DNA of 64,000 nt from Mesotoga sp. Brook.08.105.5.1 (GCF_002752635.1 NZ_AYTW01000004.1:62001-126000), one strand, 5' to 3'. Positions 1 to 9,041 are shown, counted from the first letter of the stretch. A program made the numbers and translations. The notes: generated by a model from the letters alone, not told the origin.

Positions 1-463
1 ATGACTGTTTGTCCTTTATGACTAGTTCCATGCTGAGAGATTCTCGAGACGATCTCAGATCAAGACCGAGATCATTCTCCAGAAAAGACTCTACCTTAGC
101 CGACTTGAATAAATGACTGAAACTGAATTGTGGCTGATCTCTTCTCAGTCTCTCAAGGATATCTTCTGCAGCTTCCAGAAGCTCCGCCTCGTTCTGAAGA
201 TCTGATTCGTGCTGTTCTTCTCTCTTTAGTTCTTTGCAAGGTTCGCAAGCATAAGGAATTCCAAGCTCGAGAGATTCTCTTGCTTTTTTTATGAGCTCTC
301 GCTCATCGCAATTTCCAAAAGCACCGGCAACACCCATTGACTTACCATCGTAAAGACGAATTGAAGTTCGAAGAATGTCTTTCTTTCTTACTGAAGTAAC
401 CCGAGTTTGAACTATCTTCACAGCACTCTCTGTATAATGAACGACAAGTCTCTCTTTAGTCAT
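1..463 (-). CDS. TldD/TldE-family protein, N-terminal part (cut by window edge)
   Basis: The frame is open for 154 codons from the ATG at 463 to the left edge, so only the N-terminal third is visible. It reads like the N-terminal domain of the TldD/PmbA (TldE) family: an early beta-strand region with an RLYDGKSMGVAGAFG stretch, then a charged helical segment. A strong GGAGG-type ribosome binding site overlaps the stop of the upstream TldD-like gene, whose end is only 12 nt away, so the two are very probably cotranscribed and coupled. In characterised systems TldD and TldE form a heterodimeric protease in which only TldD carries the zinc motif. This gene would be the TldE-type partner, but the diagnostic region lies outside the window. 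Confidence 0.72.
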   Translation of the reverse strand, partial: MTKERLVVHYTESAVKIVQTRVTSVRKKDILRTSIRLYDGKSMGVAGAFGNCDERELIKKARESLELGIPYACEPCKELKREEQHESDLQNEAELLEAAEDILERLRRDQPQFSFSHLFKSAKVESFLENDLGLDLRSSRESLSMELVIKDKQS

Positions 464-475
464 AGTCAGCACCTC

Positions 476-1816
476 CTAGTGAGCATTCAACGAACGTACA
501 CGCACGTACGGTCCGCCGAATCCAACGGGAAGAGGGTACTGTTCCATCTTTCCACATCCTCCAAGCGCAAATGACAGAAGCTTGAATTCCTCGGTTAGTC
601 CCTCTATTTCGTTAAGAGTCTGGAAAACACTTCCCGTCACAACAGAAATCTTCACAGGCTCAGCGATCTTTCCATCTCTGATCATATAAGCTCTGCAGGG
701 AGCGAGAGTGAATGTAGACATTCCTGAACCATGGTTTAGTGAATCGACATAGAGTCCTTCTTTGATACCTGAAAGTAATTCATCAAAGGAGAGCCTTCCC
801 GGCAGGATGTAGGTAGTCGTCATTCTAACCACAGGTTCGAACTCAAAGCTCACGGCCCTGGCGTTTCCCGTCAACTCCTCGTCTAGAGCGGCAGCAGTCT
901 CGGCACTATGAAGCCTCCCTGAAAGACAACCGTTTTTTATCAAGTAAGTTTCTTCAGCTTTTGTTCCCTCGTCATCGAAAACAACGTTACCTACTCCAGG
1001 TTTATTTCCATCATCTACTATTGAAAGGATTTCGCTGCCAACCTTTCTGCCTATTTTCCACTCTTTCATCATCGTCTCGTCTCCGAGCATGAAGTCTGAT
1101 TCACTCTTATGACCAAAACTCTCATGCGCAAACACACCTGCCGCCTCTGGAGAAAGAACCACCGGATATCTTCCAGGGATCACAGACTTTGCGTTTCTTA
1201 TGAAGTATTCAGAAGCTTCAACTGACTTCCTGACGTCCTCGGCAAGTTCTTTGATCGATTCTAACTCGTTACCGGCAAGGTCGAATCTGTCCATAAGCTG
1301 CTCTTCTCCATCGGCCATTTGATAGAGCATTCTGAAGCCCACCCTTTGATAATCGAATTTCAAATCTGCTCCCTTGCTTGAGAAGAAGCTCTTGACAACT
1401 CTCTGGTCTATGTATTGGCCCCTCCAAAATCTCACGAGACCACTTTCTTCGACTATGGGAAAATAGGTAGAAAGAATATCGTGCTTCTCCTTAAGAGGTA
1501 TAGTTGAGATATCCGATGATTTCTCGAATCTCAAAAACGAACCCTTGTTTACCTGAAACTTCTGAACTATCTGGTTCGCTTCGATAGAGGGATTCTTTTT
1601 AGCAAGATCTGCTAGCCTGTAGATCTCACCTTGAACAGAGTTCAGGTCCGTAGTAGAACTGAAATACCACCTCTCTCCATCGAAAATCCTGATGAAAGCC
1701 GCAACGTATTTCTGTTCCTTCATGTTATCCGTTCTTCCTAGAGTAACAACTATATTGCTATTCGAGACTTCCTCTACCCTAACATCAGAGTAAACATATT
1801 CGGGAAAATCAAACAT
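476..1816 (-). CDS. tldD: TldD-like metalloprotease subunit
   Basis: 446 residues, the usual size for TldD. The family zinc motif HExxxH is present at H231-E232-H236 (AHESFGHKSE), and the C-terminal LGGCGK segment supplies the cysteine expected as third ligand. TldD/TldE complexes degrade unfolded or unstructured peptides and mature ribosomally made peptides such as microcin B17; the substrate here is unknown. The ATG at 1816 follows GGAGGTGAGAT, a convincing binding site. The gene lies 12 nt upstream of the truncated TldE-like gene, giving the usual two-subunit arrangement. About 240 nt separate it from proB, so it probably has its own promoter. Confidence 0.88.
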   Translation of the reverse strand: MFDFPEYVYSDVRVEEVSNSNIVVTLGRTDNMKEQKYVAAFIRIFDGERWYFSSTTDLNSVQGEIYRLADLAKKNPSIEANQIVQKFQVNKGSFLRFEKSSDISTIPLKEKHDILSTYFPIVEESGLVRFWRGQYIDQRVVKSFFSSKGADLKFDYQRVGFRMLYQMADGEEQLMDRFDLAGNELESIKELAEDVRKSVEASEYFIRNAKSVIPGRYPVVLSPEAAGVFAHESFGHKSESDFMLGDETMMKEWKIGRKVGSEILSIVDDGNKPGVGNVVFDDEGTKAEETYLIKNGCLSGRLHSAETAAALDEELTGNARAVSFEFEPVVRMTTTYILPGRLSFDELLSGIKEGLYVDSLNHGSGMSTFTLAPCRAYMIRDGKIAEPVKISVVTGSVFQTLNEIEGLTEEFKLLSFALGGCGKMEQYPLPVGFGGPYVRVRSLNAH

Positions 1817-2059
1817 ATCTCACCTCCAGCGACTATTTCAGTAAGAGTATATAACGATGTCAATAGAAACAAGTCAATTGCTCTCGGCTTAGCGCCAAAT
1901 AAGCGTCTCTCACAGATTCTCACCGGCTTGACCGGAAAACAAAGCTAGAAAGCTGTCGTCAAGCATTTCATGAGGCGGTTTACTATTACAGTGATAGTTC
2001 GCTGATCCCGGTTTCCTTCCCTCTGTAGAAGGCAGCTAATCTTTGCTCAGTCAGAGCTA

Positions 2060-3121
2060 TCAGATACGGTAAGAATTATCAATATGGACCACAACTTTTG
2101 CGCAGTCGTGACCGAGAATCGATGATATCCTGTCGCTTCTAACTCCCCTTATCTTATCGACTTCAAGCGAGGTGAAGTTAGAGATTCCCCTCGCAATTTC
2201 CGACCCATCAACCGAGAGTATACTAACCACCTCGCCTTCAGAAAAGTCTCCAGATACTTCTTCCACGCCTATGGCCAAGAGACTCTTTCCTCTTGCAATT
2301 GCGCCTTCTGCGCCTCGGTTGATCTTAATACTCCCTTTCGGAGTAGAGAGAAATCCAATCCACGTTTTCCGGGCACCTGGCGATTCTATCGAGGGAAATA
2401 CGGTTCCAATGTCATCACCCTTTGCAAATCTCTCTATGTTATTCAAGTCTCTCCCATTACAGATGCAGCTTCTAATACCGCTTGCAGATGCGGCCCGTCC
2501 AGCTCTTATTTTGGTCTTAATGCCTCCTGTACCCCACGAGGAGTTCTCTATGTTCTTTAGTCTCCTAGATGTATCAAACACCGAAATCACTTCACCGTTT
2601 TCGTCTACGATTCCCTCTACAGTGGACATCAGTATCAGAAGATCGGCCTGCCATCCTATTGCAAACATCGAGGCGAGAATGTCATTGTCTCCAAACATTA
2701 TCTCTTCGGTAGATGTTGTGTCGTTCTCATTCACTACAGGGATCAGACCCAATTCTATCAGCCCTATAAGAGTATTCCGCAGGTTAAGAAATCGCTTCCT
2801 GTCTCCAAAATCGTCTCTGTTGACCAGGATCTGAGCTATTCTCTCGCCAAAAAGATCAAACACGTTTTCGTATAGTTTCATTAGCTGAACCTGACCCGCA
2901 GCACAAAGAGCCTGCTTCATGTACAAATCGCTAGATGTTCTTCTCCCTTCAAGATAACCGAAGCCCGCTGCTTTAGCCCCTGAAGAGACAAGAACAACCT
3001 GATTACCTGACGACTTCAGAATAGCTATTTCCCTTGCTAGCTCTGTTATGTACTTCTTGTCGATCTCGCCATCTCTTTTTACCAGGAGGTTTGATCCGAC
3101 TTTCAACACGATTCTTGACAT
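2060..3121 (-). CDS. proB: Glutamate 5-kinase
   Basis: First enzyme of proline synthesis: phosphorylates glutamate to gamma-glutamyl phosphate. The 353-residue product has an amino-acid kinase domain (VLKVGSNLL near the start, VLVSSGAKAAG around residue 45, NENDTTS around residue 135) followed by a C-terminal PUA domain from about residue 265, as in full-length ProB. Its start ATG overlaps the stop of proA by one base (TAATG), so it should be translationally coupled to proA. It is the last gene of the GATase-proC-proA-proB operon. The kinase is normally feedback-inhibited by proline through the catalytic domain. Confidence 0.95.
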   Translation of the reverse strand: MSRIVLKVGSNLLVKRDGEIDKKYITELAREIAILKSSGNQVVLVSSGAKAAGFGYLEGRRTSSDLYMKQALCAAGQVQLMKLYENVFDLFGERIAQILVNRDDFGDRKRFLNLRNTLIGLIELGLIPVVNENDTTSTEEIMFGDNDILASMFAIGWQADLLILMSTVEGIVDENGEVISVFDTSRRLKNIENSSWGTGGIKTKIRAGRAASASGIRSCICNGRDLNNIERFAKGDDIGTVFPSIESPGARKTWIGFLSTPKGSIKINRGAEGAIARGKSLLAIGVEEVSGDFSEGEVVSILSVDGSEIARGISNFTSLEVDKIRGVRSDRISSILGHDCAKVVVHIDNSYRI

Positions 3122-4362
3122 TACTTTCTCACCTGGTAATCCCCTAGTATCGTATACTTGTAGCTTGTAAGTTCCTTCAGGCCAAACGGACCGCGTGCAT
3201 GTAGCTTCTGGGTGCTGATACCTATTTCACTCCCGAACCCAAACTCTCCACCGTCCGTAAATCTTGTTGAAGCGTTTACGTAGACAACAGCAGAATCTAC
3301 GCATCTAAGGAATTGCCTGGAGTTGCAGTAGTCATTTGTTAGTATCGATTCCGAATGTCCCGATGAGTACTTCTCAATGTGCTGTATAGCTTCTTCTACG
3401 TTCTCTACGACCTTTATTGCAAGTATTAGATCGAGAAACTCATCGAAGTAGTCCTCTTCGGTCGCAGGATTCATTTTCCAGTGTTTTATCGATTCTGCGC
3501 AACCTCTGAGCTCTACTCCCTTTGCGGTAAGAACACTGGCGACCCGAGGAATAAACTCGGCCGCAATCATTCTGTGGACAAGTAATGTCTCGACTGCATT
3601 GCAGGTGCCTGGCCTCTGAGTCTTCGCATTATCGACAATCGAAACCGATTTTTCCAAATCAGCACTATAATCGACGAAGATGTGACAATTACCAGTACCG
3701 GTTTCTATAACCGGGATTCTGGAATTGTCAACAACGAACTTGATGAGAGCAGCGCCACCTCTTGGGATTATAAGAGAAAGGTACTGGTTCATCTCCAACA
3801 TCTCTTTCACTACTTCGCGTGAAGTATCTTCAACCAACTCAATGGAACCATCCGGAAGCCCGGCCAGAGAAAGTGCTTTCTTCATTATCAGTACTATGGC
3901 CTTGTTCGAGTTAATAGCGTCGCTTCCTCCCTTCAAAAGGATAGAATTTCCCGATTTTATGGCAAGGATCGATGCATCAACAGTTACATTGGGCCTTGAC
4001 TCGAATATCATTCCGATGGCTCCTATCGGCACTCTTTCCTTCGAAATTCGAAGGCCGTCTTTCTGTAGCCGCGTACTCTCTATTTCGCCTACCGGGTCAG
4101 GCAGCACTATAACTTCGCGACAAGCCTGAACCATGGCTTGTATTCTACTTTCAGAAAGCGCTAGCCTGTCTATCAGCGATTCCTTCGTTCCTTTCTCTCT
4201 GGCGTTGGAGACATCGACAGCATTTGCTCTGAGAATCACATCCTTATGCAATTCAATCTCTTTAGCAATCATGGAAATTGCAGCGTTCTTCTCTTGTGTG
4301 GTGATCAGCCTGAGTTTTCTGGAGGCATTCCTAACTCTCTCTCCCTTACTTAGCAGATCCAT
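3121..4362 (-). CDS. proA: Gamma-glutamyl phosphate reductase
   Basis: Second step of proline synthesis: NADPH-dependent reduction of gamma-glutamyl phosphate to glutamate semialdehyde. The 413-residue protein has the aldehyde-dehydrogenase fold, with the catalytic cysteine in QRPGTCNAVET and the C-terminal GPFGLKELTS segment typical of ProA. The start lies 17 nt inside the end of proC, and its stop overlaps the proB start by one base. All three proline enzymes are therefore packed as proC-proA-proB without gaps. No truncation or missing catalytic residue is visible. Confidence 0.96.
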   Translation of the reverse strand: MDLLSKGERVRNASRKLRLITTQEKNAAISMIAKEIELHKDVILRANAVDVSNAREKGTKESLIDRLALSESRIQAMVQACREVIVLPDPVGEIESTRLQKDGLRISKERVPIGAIGMIFESRPNVTVDASILAIKSGNSILLKGGSDAINSNKAIVLIMKKALSLAGLPDGSIELVEDTSREVVKEMLEMNQYLSLIIPRGGAALIKFVVDNSRIPVIETGTGNCHIFVDYSADLEKSVSIVDNAKTQRPGTCNAVETLLVHRMIAAEFIPRVASVLTAKGVELRGCAESIKHWKMNPATEEDYFDEFLDLILAIKVVENVEEAIQHIEKYSSGHSESILTNDYCNSRQFLRCVDSAVVYVNASTRFTDGGEFGFGSEIGISTQKLHARGPFGLKELTSYKYTILGDYQVRK

Positions 4363-5176
4363 CTTCGGTCACCTCCAGTTCGGAATTTATCTCTCTTGCT
4401 CTTAGGTAAGTGTCAAACAACGCTTTCATTATGGTTCCCCTAAGTCCTTCCCTTTCCAAGGAGTAAATTCCCTCGATGGTTGTTCCTCCTGGGGAAGTTA
4501 CTAGATGTCTGAATTCGCCCGGGTGATTGCCTTTAACTTTGAGGAGTTCAACAGACCCTCCGAGAGTTCCTAAAATTAGCTCTCTAGCGACATCATAGGA
4601 AAGGCCCATCTTCAAACCAACATCGATCAGCGATTCCACTATCACGAAGACGAATGCAGGACCGCTTCCACTCAAAGCCGTTACAGCTGCGAGGTCCTTT
4701 TCACGGACCTCAACTATGTCGCCCATCGTAAGAAGAATTCTCTCCACTTCTCTCTTCTCCCTTCCGGTCAAAGAAGTCGAGCAGACGAATCCCGTCATCC
4801 CTCGTCCGATAGCGCTCGGAACATTTGGCATGATCCTTGCAATCTTCTCCAGTCCTGTATTCTTCGAAATGACCTTGATTTCTATCCCGGTGATAGTACT
4901 GATAACCACCGGACCGTCGTTCTTTCCGTTAATTATCTCCAGGAATAGCTCCCCACAGTCTTGAGGTTTCACCGAAATGATCACGTGGGTGCAATTGGAA
5001 AGAACTTCATCTGGACTCTTTGCGATTACCACTTTTTCACTTTCGGCAGAAAGACCGGAGAGTCTGTCGAGATTTCTGTCCAGCAAGTAAAGCTTCTCAA
5101 GGTCATGCAGCTCGTGAAGCAGTCTGTTCGCAAAAATACCACCTATGTTGCCAACACCAATAATGCCTATTTTCAT
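4346..5176 (-). CDS. proC: Pyrroline-5-carboxylate reductase
   Basis: Final step of proline synthesis: reduces pyrroline-5-carboxylate to proline with NAD(P)H. The 276-residue protein begins with a Rossmann dinucleotide-binding motif (IGIIGVGNIGG) and contains the ProC signature region SGSGPAFVFVIVESLID around residue 165, followed by the all-alpha dimerisation domain. ATG at 5176 is preceded by AGGAGGGGAAA. The 3' end overlaps proA by 17 nt. Together with proA and proB it gives a complete glutamate-to-proline route in one transcript. Confidence 0.95.
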   Translation of the reverse strand: MKIGIIGVGNIGGIFANRLLHELHDLEKLYLLDRNLDRLSGLSAESEKVVIAKSPDEVLSNCTHVIISVKPQDCGELFLEIINGKNDGPVVISTITGIEIKVISKNTGLEKIARIMPNVPSAIGRGMTGFVCSTSLTGREKREVERILLTMGDIVEVREKDLAAVTALSGSGPAFVFVIVESLIDVGLKMGLSYDVARELILGTLGGSVELLKVKGNHPGEFRHLVTSPGGTTIEGIYSLEREGLRGTIMKALFDTYLRAREINSELEVTEDGSAK

Positions 5177-5197
5177 TTTCCCCTCCTGAATAGCTGT

Positions 5198-5785
5198 CTA
5201 GCGAGAATTAACTATAGTCGAGAAATTGGAGAAGATTCTCAGCAACTCTTCTTCAGAACCAAGTTCGATTTCCTCTGGATGGAACTGCACACCGAATCGC
5301 GATCCGTCAAGAGAAGCTATCCCTTGTATGAAGGTCGATTCCCCCCATGCAATTTGATAATAGCCACCGGGAATGTATGGAAGGCCATAGTTGTGACGCT
5401 GATAGGCATTCACTTCCGATTTCATTCCCATGAACAGCTCATTCGAAGTGTCCAACCTAACCTTTGATACTCCGAGCTCACGCGAGGCTACCAAGGATTC
5501 CTGAAAGAGCCGAGCCAAGATTTGCATTCCCAGACAAATACCCAGAACAGGACCATGAAAATCCTTAACAAATGAGGCTCCCCAAGAAAGAGAACCACCA
5601 TCGAAATACTCGCTCATCGAGAAGCCTCCTGACAGAACCAGACCATCACATCCCGATCCATCTTCAGGAAAGCCCTCAAGAAATATCCTCCAGGTTCTGT
5701 ATGCTACGCCTGCTGTCTCCAAAGCGCTTTCAACAGGCGATACAGATGTCCCAAAATCGGTGTCGTTCACCAAGATGCAAATCAC
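5198..5785 (-). CDS. Class I glutamine amidotransferase domain protein
   Basis: A stand-alone GATase class I domain of 195 residues. The nucleophile is C84 in GICLGMQ and the His-Glu pair is H169/E171 in QFHPEE, so the triad appears intact. The start is GTG at 5785, after GGGGGAG. It resembles the amidotransferase subunits or domains of GMP synthase-like and related enzymes, but no synthase partner is adjacent, so the ammonia acceptor cannot be named. It heads the proline operon, 21 nt upstream of proC. It could supply glutamate or ammonia, or simply be cotranscribed; this is not decidable from sequence. Confidence 0.8.
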   Translation of the reverse strand: MICILVNDTDFGTSVSPVESALETAGVAYRTWRIFLEGFPEDGSGCDGLVLSGGFSMSEYFDGGSLSWGASFVKDFHGPVLGICLGMQILARLFQESLVASRELGVSKVRLDTSNELFMGMKSEVNAYQRHNYGLPYIPGGYYQIAWGESTFIQGIASLDGSRFGVQFHPEEIELGSEEELLRIFSNFSTIVNSR

Positions 5786-5802
5786 AGAGTCTCCCCCCTC
5801 TG

Positions 5803-5849
5803 TTTTGCGGCAATTATAGCACTTTATCTTGTGGTAGCTGTCCGCAAAA
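5803..5849 (-). promoter_or_regulatory. Extended -10 promoter inside an inverted repeat, upstream of the proline operon
   Basis: On the minus strand TGCTATAAT (5821-5813) is a perfect extended -10 element about 28 nt before the GATase GTG. It sits between two perfect 8-bp inverted arms, TTTTGCGG at 5803-5810 and CCGCAAAA at 5842-5849. No good -35 is seen, as is common with extended -10 promoters. The bracketing arms could be an operator or a stem in DNA; that part is inference. Confidence 0.5.
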
Positions 5850-5926
5850 TGAAAAGCAGATCATTTATGATTTGAAACGACTTCAGACCTTCAAACTCAG
5901 GGAAGTAAAGAACTGCGGATAAACTA

Positions 5927-6940
5927 CTAACCTCTCTTACCAAGCAAGCTGTTGAAAATGAAGACTTCACCTCCCGATTTCGTTGTGATGGTCTTATAGG
6001 CGATTTCGTGATAAGCCCTTATTCTCCTAACCGTTCTGGTGCTTGATCGCATGGCGATAGAATCGGTTATAGCCTGGTTATGGGTGAAGCGAACACCCTT
6101 CAGGAATGAACCGTCAGTTATTCCGGTAGCGCTGAAGACAACCTCCTCACCATCAATCAGATCCTTTGTTCGATAGACTCTATCAAGCTCAAACGAAGAA
6201 TTTTCTACCTTTTCAATCTCTTCTGAATCTCTTGGCCAGCACTTCACCTGGATCTCACCACCCATACACTGAAGTGCCGCTGCAGCCAGAACTGCTTCTG
6301 GAGAGCCTCCAACGCCCATGTAGATTTCTGTCCCTCCATCAGGAAGAGCAGTCGCGATTGCCGCAGCAATGTCTCCATCATTGATCAGTCTGATTCTTGC
6401 ACCGACAGCTCTAACGGCTTCAACGAGAGGGTAGTTTCTCTCTCGATCGAGCATTGTCACCGTCAGTTCCGATACTTTGACACCAAGGATAGCTGCCGCG
6501 ATACGGAGGTTTTCTCGTGGAGTTGCGTCGATATCCAGGTTTCCTGCAAGCTCCTTTCCAACCGCCAATTTGTCTACATAGTAGGTTGGTAAGGGAGCTA
6601 CCTTGCCTCCTTCGGTTGCTGCAATCACGCTTAACGCATTAGATCTTCCATTCGCAACCAACCTGGTTCCATCTACCGGGTCAACAGCGATAAGGACTTC
6701 CGGATCGTCGTCATTCCACTTTCCAACATGCTCTCCGGCAGCCAGCATTGGTGCATCGTCCTTTTCTCCTTCGCCAATGATTATGGTTCCCTTCATGTCG
6801 AGCAAATCTAAAATACCTCTCATTGCATCTACAGCTCTTTGATCTACTGCTTCTTTGTTACCGCGGCCAAGATAAACACTAGAAAAAAGGGCCGCCGCCT
6901 CTGTCACCCTCACCATATCTAGGGTTATTTCTGCAATCAA
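5927..6940 (-). CDS. glpX: Fructose-1,6-bisphosphatase, class II (GlpX)
   Basis: Hydrolyses fructose 1,6-bisphosphate to fructose 6-phosphate in gluconeogenesis. The product shows the GlpX signatures: VRVTEAAAL near the N-terminus, GEGEKDDAPML, the metal-binding AVDPVDGTRL segment and the GVGGSPEAVLAAAAL motif. I place the start at TTG 6940, five bases after GGGGGTGA, giving 337 residues. An in-frame ATG at 6967 would add nine residues but has no ribosome binding site. The gene is separated from the proline operon by about 140 nt. Catalysis is normally Mn2+ or Mg2+ dependent. Confidence 0.93.
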   Translation of the reverse strand: MIAEITLDMVRVTEAAALFSSVYLGRGNKEAVDQRAVDAMRGILDLLDMKGTIIIGEGEKDDAPMLAAGEHVGKWNDDDPEVLIAVDPVDGTRLVANGRSNALSVIAATEGGKVAPLPTYYVDKLAVGKELAGNLDIDATPRENLRIAAAILGVKVSELTVTMLDRERNYPLVEAVRAVGARIRLINDGDIAAAIATALPDGGTEIYMGVGGSPEAVLAAAALQCMGGEIQVKCWPRDSEEIEKVENSSFELDRVYRTKDLIDGEEVVFSATGITDGSFLKGVRFTHNQAITDSIAMRSSTRTVRRIRAYHEIAYKTITTKSGGEVFIFNSLLGKRG

Positions 6941-7334
6941 GACTATCACCCCCCATGTGATAATCATAGCACCGGAATAAGGCTTTTTTGCTGAATGATT
7001 TCAGCGCCCGTTTTCGAATTCTGTAGTTGTCAGAAACATTGCGAAGCGTTTGTGCTTTTTCGGAACCGATATTTGCTGCAAATCACTGCTCATTCTGTAC
7101 AGAAGACCGTTGTGAGAAACGATAACAGAGCTTGGACGATTAGAATCTTTCCTGATTCTGCGGCAATCAATATCTGTATCCATTGATCTCTCAATGATCA
7201 CGACCCACACTTTCTTGATAGGCAACTAATCCCGATTTTCAGTGATATGATCTTTCTAGATGATCGCAGGAGAACGCTTCCGGTTGTGAAGAATACTGGA
7301 CCGGTCTTTTAAGTGATCAAAAGGAGGGAATTGT
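6941..7334. other. Intergenic region between glpX and a divergent secreted-protein gene
   Basis: About 390 bases between two divergent genes, so promoters for both should lie here. A 6-bp hairpin (6990-7005) is visible but lacks a T-run on either strand. A minus-strand frame at 7001-7225 starts with TTG, has no ribosome binding site and matches no family I recognise; I do not call it. AAAGGAGGG at 7320-7328 serves the gene starting at 7335. Confidence 0.4.
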
Positions 7335-8036
7335 ATGCGTAAGCTGTTGATAGCAGGCTATCTATTTATTGCACTGGCCGTTGTCTTCTCCTATACGGTC
7401 GATCTTCCTGAGCAGATCTTTGTTTCTCAAGGGAAACTGATCTCCGTTCTTGGAGAGAATGTAATTGAGGATTCCGAAATCTGTGCCGTAAATGTACAGA
7501 TACCTTCAGTCAATGGACTTAGAGACAGACCTTTCGAGCAGTTTCTGAATTCTACTATCGAGGGTGAAATATCCCAGTATAGAAGCGAAATCGAGGAATT
7601 GGCCCGGAAAGCTTTTGAAGAGTCTAAGACTTCTGAGTGGCCATTCAGAACTTTCGATGTCTATGTTGTTTACTCCGCTTATCTTAGTGATGGAATTCTA
7701 AGCATAGACATGGTCTTCAGTGAGTTCACCGGAGGCGCACATCCAAACGCATCGAGAAGAACGTATAACATCGATCTGGAGAAGTCCCGACTTGTTGCTT
7801 TGCACAACATTCTCGGAAGCAAAAAAACTGAAGAGAAATTGAACGGATTGATTAAGGAAGAAATCTCTGCCCGCGATGATCTCTGGCCTGAGTACTTTGA
7901 AGGAGTCACGTCGGATCAGGGCTTCTACCTTAAGGGAGGAAGGCTTTGCATTTACTTCCAACCGTACGAAATCGGTCCCTGGGCAGTTGGAATGCCTGAG
8001 TTTTGTTTTTCGCTTGAGGAGTTGCTTGGCAACTGA
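7335..8036 (+). CDS. Secreted DUF3298/DUF4163-like protein
   Basis: 233 residues with an N-terminal signal peptide (hydrophobic residues 5-20, then a short polar stretch). The mature part resembles the DUF4163-DUF3298 pair found in RsiV- and PdaC-like proteins: an N-terminal domain with early strand IPSVNG, then a conserved EFTGGAHPNASRRTYNID segment and a C-terminal strand FQPYEIGPWAVGMPEF, which is the classic DUF3298 ending. RsiV uses this fold to bind lysozyme; no anti-sigma segment is present, so only an extracytoplasmic binding role is suggested. AAAGGAGGG precedes the ATG. It is monocistronic and followed by tRNA-Leu. Confidence 0.8.
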   Translation: MRKLLIAGYLFIALAVVFSYTVDLPEQIFVSQGKLISVLGENVIEDSEICAVNVQIPSVNGLRDRPFEQFLNSTIEGEISQYRSEIEELARKAFEESKTSEWPFRTFDVYVVYSAYLSDGILSIDMVFSEFTGGAHPNASRRTYNIDLEKSRLVALHNILGSKKTEEKLNGLIKEEISARDDLWPEYFEGVTSDQGFYLKGGRLCIYFQPYEIGPWAVGMPEFCFSLEELLGN

Positions 8037-8097
8037 TGACTCTTACCTAGCTTGCATTCCAAAGTGATTTCTATGCTTATCTCTGAGTGAACGCTCG

Positions 8098-8126
8098 TTG
8101 ACACCAATAATCATTGATGGTAAAGT
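8098..8126 (+). promoter_or_regulatory. Sigma-70-type promoter of tRNA-Leu
   Basis: TTGACA at 8098-8103, a 17-bp spacer and TAAAGT at 8121-8126, placed 10 nt before the first tRNA base. The -35 is consensus; the -10 matches 4 of 6 positions. Confidence 0.6.
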
Positions 8127-8136
8127 TTTATTGCTG

Positions 8137-8226
8137 GCCGAGGTGGTGGAACTGGCAGACGCGGCGGACTCAAAATCCGCTGGGGTTGAGAGCCCCGTGC
8201 GGGTTCGATTCCCGCCCTCGGCACCA
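8137..8226 (+). tRNA. tRNA-Leu (CAA)
   Basis: A 90-nt class II tRNA with long variable arm and encoded CCA. The acceptor stem GCCGAGG (8137-8143) pairs with CCTCGGC (8216-8222); discriminator is A. The anticodon stem GCGGA/TCCGC encloses the loop CTCAAAA, giving anticodon CAA, which reads TTG. The T arm GGGTTCGATTCCC is canonical. It has a consensus promoter upstream and a hairpin terminator starting at its last base. Confidence 0.97.
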
Positions 8227-8251
8227 GAGGAAGGCTTAGCCTTCCTCTTTT
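8226..8251 (+). terminator. Rho-independent terminator after tRNA-Leu
   Basis: Perfect 10-bp stem AGAGGAAGGC (8226-8235) and GCCTTCCTCT (8239-8248) with a TTA loop and a following T-run. The stem starts at the terminal A of the tRNA CCA end. Confidence 0.85.
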
Positions 8252-8300
8252 CGTTGAAAAGGTTTTCATTTGTGCTTTAATGAAGTGTGGAGGTGTGTGT

Positions 8301-9041
8301 TTGCAGTTCCTTGATTTTGATCTCCAGGAAAAAGACCTCTTTTCTGCAGCCGATGAGCTCATACAGCGAACGCAATTGGGAGTGAGATCACATGTGCTTA
8401 CGCTCAACGCCTTGATTGCTTATGAATACATCAACAACGAAGAATACAAGAAGGCTCTGAGTACAGTCAATTATGTAGTTCCCGATGGCAGCGGTGTGCT
8501 GAAAGCGATCAAGCTGATTTCAAAACAAAGAATTGAAAGAGTACCCGGAATAGACCTAATGCTGAAAATCTGCGAACTTTCATCCGAGGCGGGTCAAAAG
8601 ATATTCCTTCTGGGGTCGAAAGAGAGTATCGTAACAAAGACTACCGAAAAACTAAAACAAAGATTTCCACTAATAGACATCGTTGGGTATCACAGCGGCT
8701 TTTTCACACGAGAGGAAAGTGATACAATCGTTTCGAAAATAAACAATTCATCAGCGGATATTGTTTTTGTCGGTATGGGTGTTCCAAGACAAGATATCTG
8801 GATTGCGAAGAACCTTGACAGACTTAATGCCATGCTTTTGATGGGAGTCGGTGGATCGTTTGATGTTATCTCAGGCGATCTGAAGAGAGCTCCTTTGTTC
8901 ATGCAGAAAGCCGGCCTTGAGTGGCTGTACAGGATATTTCAAGAACCAGGAAAACGACTCAAGATTATCCCGAAATTATTCAGCTTTGAGTGTTACGTTA
9001 TCAGATCCTATTTCAAATCAAGAAGAGGTGGTTCCAGATGA
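8301..9041 (+). CDS. WecG/TagA/CpsF-family glycosyltransferase
   Basis: GT26-family transferase; characterised members add N-acetylmannosamine or related sugars to lipid-linked intermediates for teichoic acid, enterobacterial common antigen or capsule. The protein has the conserved early THVxTLNA-like segment (SHVLTLNALIAYEY), the PDGSGV motif with its catalytic-type Asp, FLLGSKESI, GMGVPRQDIWI and the GVGGSFDVISG region. GGAGGTG at 8289-8295 places the start at TTG 8301 (246 residues) rather than at the upstream ATG at 8280, which lies before the ribosome binding site. It overlaps the next gene by 4 nt (ATGA). The acceptor in this organism is unknown. Confidence 0.88.
   Translation: MQFLDFDLQEKDLFSAADELIQRTQLGVRSHVLTLNALIAYEYINNEEYKKALSTVNYVVPDGSGVLKAIKLISKQRIERVPGIDLMLKICELSSEAGQKIFLLGSKESIVTKTTEKLKQRFPLIDIVGYHSGFFTREESDTIVSKINNSSADIVFVGMGVPRQDIWIAKNLDRLNAMLLMGVGGSFDVISGDLKRAPLFMQKAGLEWLYRIFQEPGKRLKIIPKLFSFECYVIRSYFKSRRGGSR

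Noticed and set aside
2172-2834. 220-codon open frame on the plus strand opposite proB
   Set aside because: It is antisense to a clear glutamate kinase, is rich in Ser, Pro and Ile as typical of antisense frames, and has no binding site or family match.
6990-7005. Hairpin near glpX as a terminator
   Set aside because: The stem is only 6 bp and is followed by A residues rather than T residues on the minus strand, with no upstream plus-strand gene to terminate.
7001-7225. 74-codon minus-strand frame between glpX and the secreted-protein gene
   Set aside because: It starts with TTG without a binding site and shows no family pattern.
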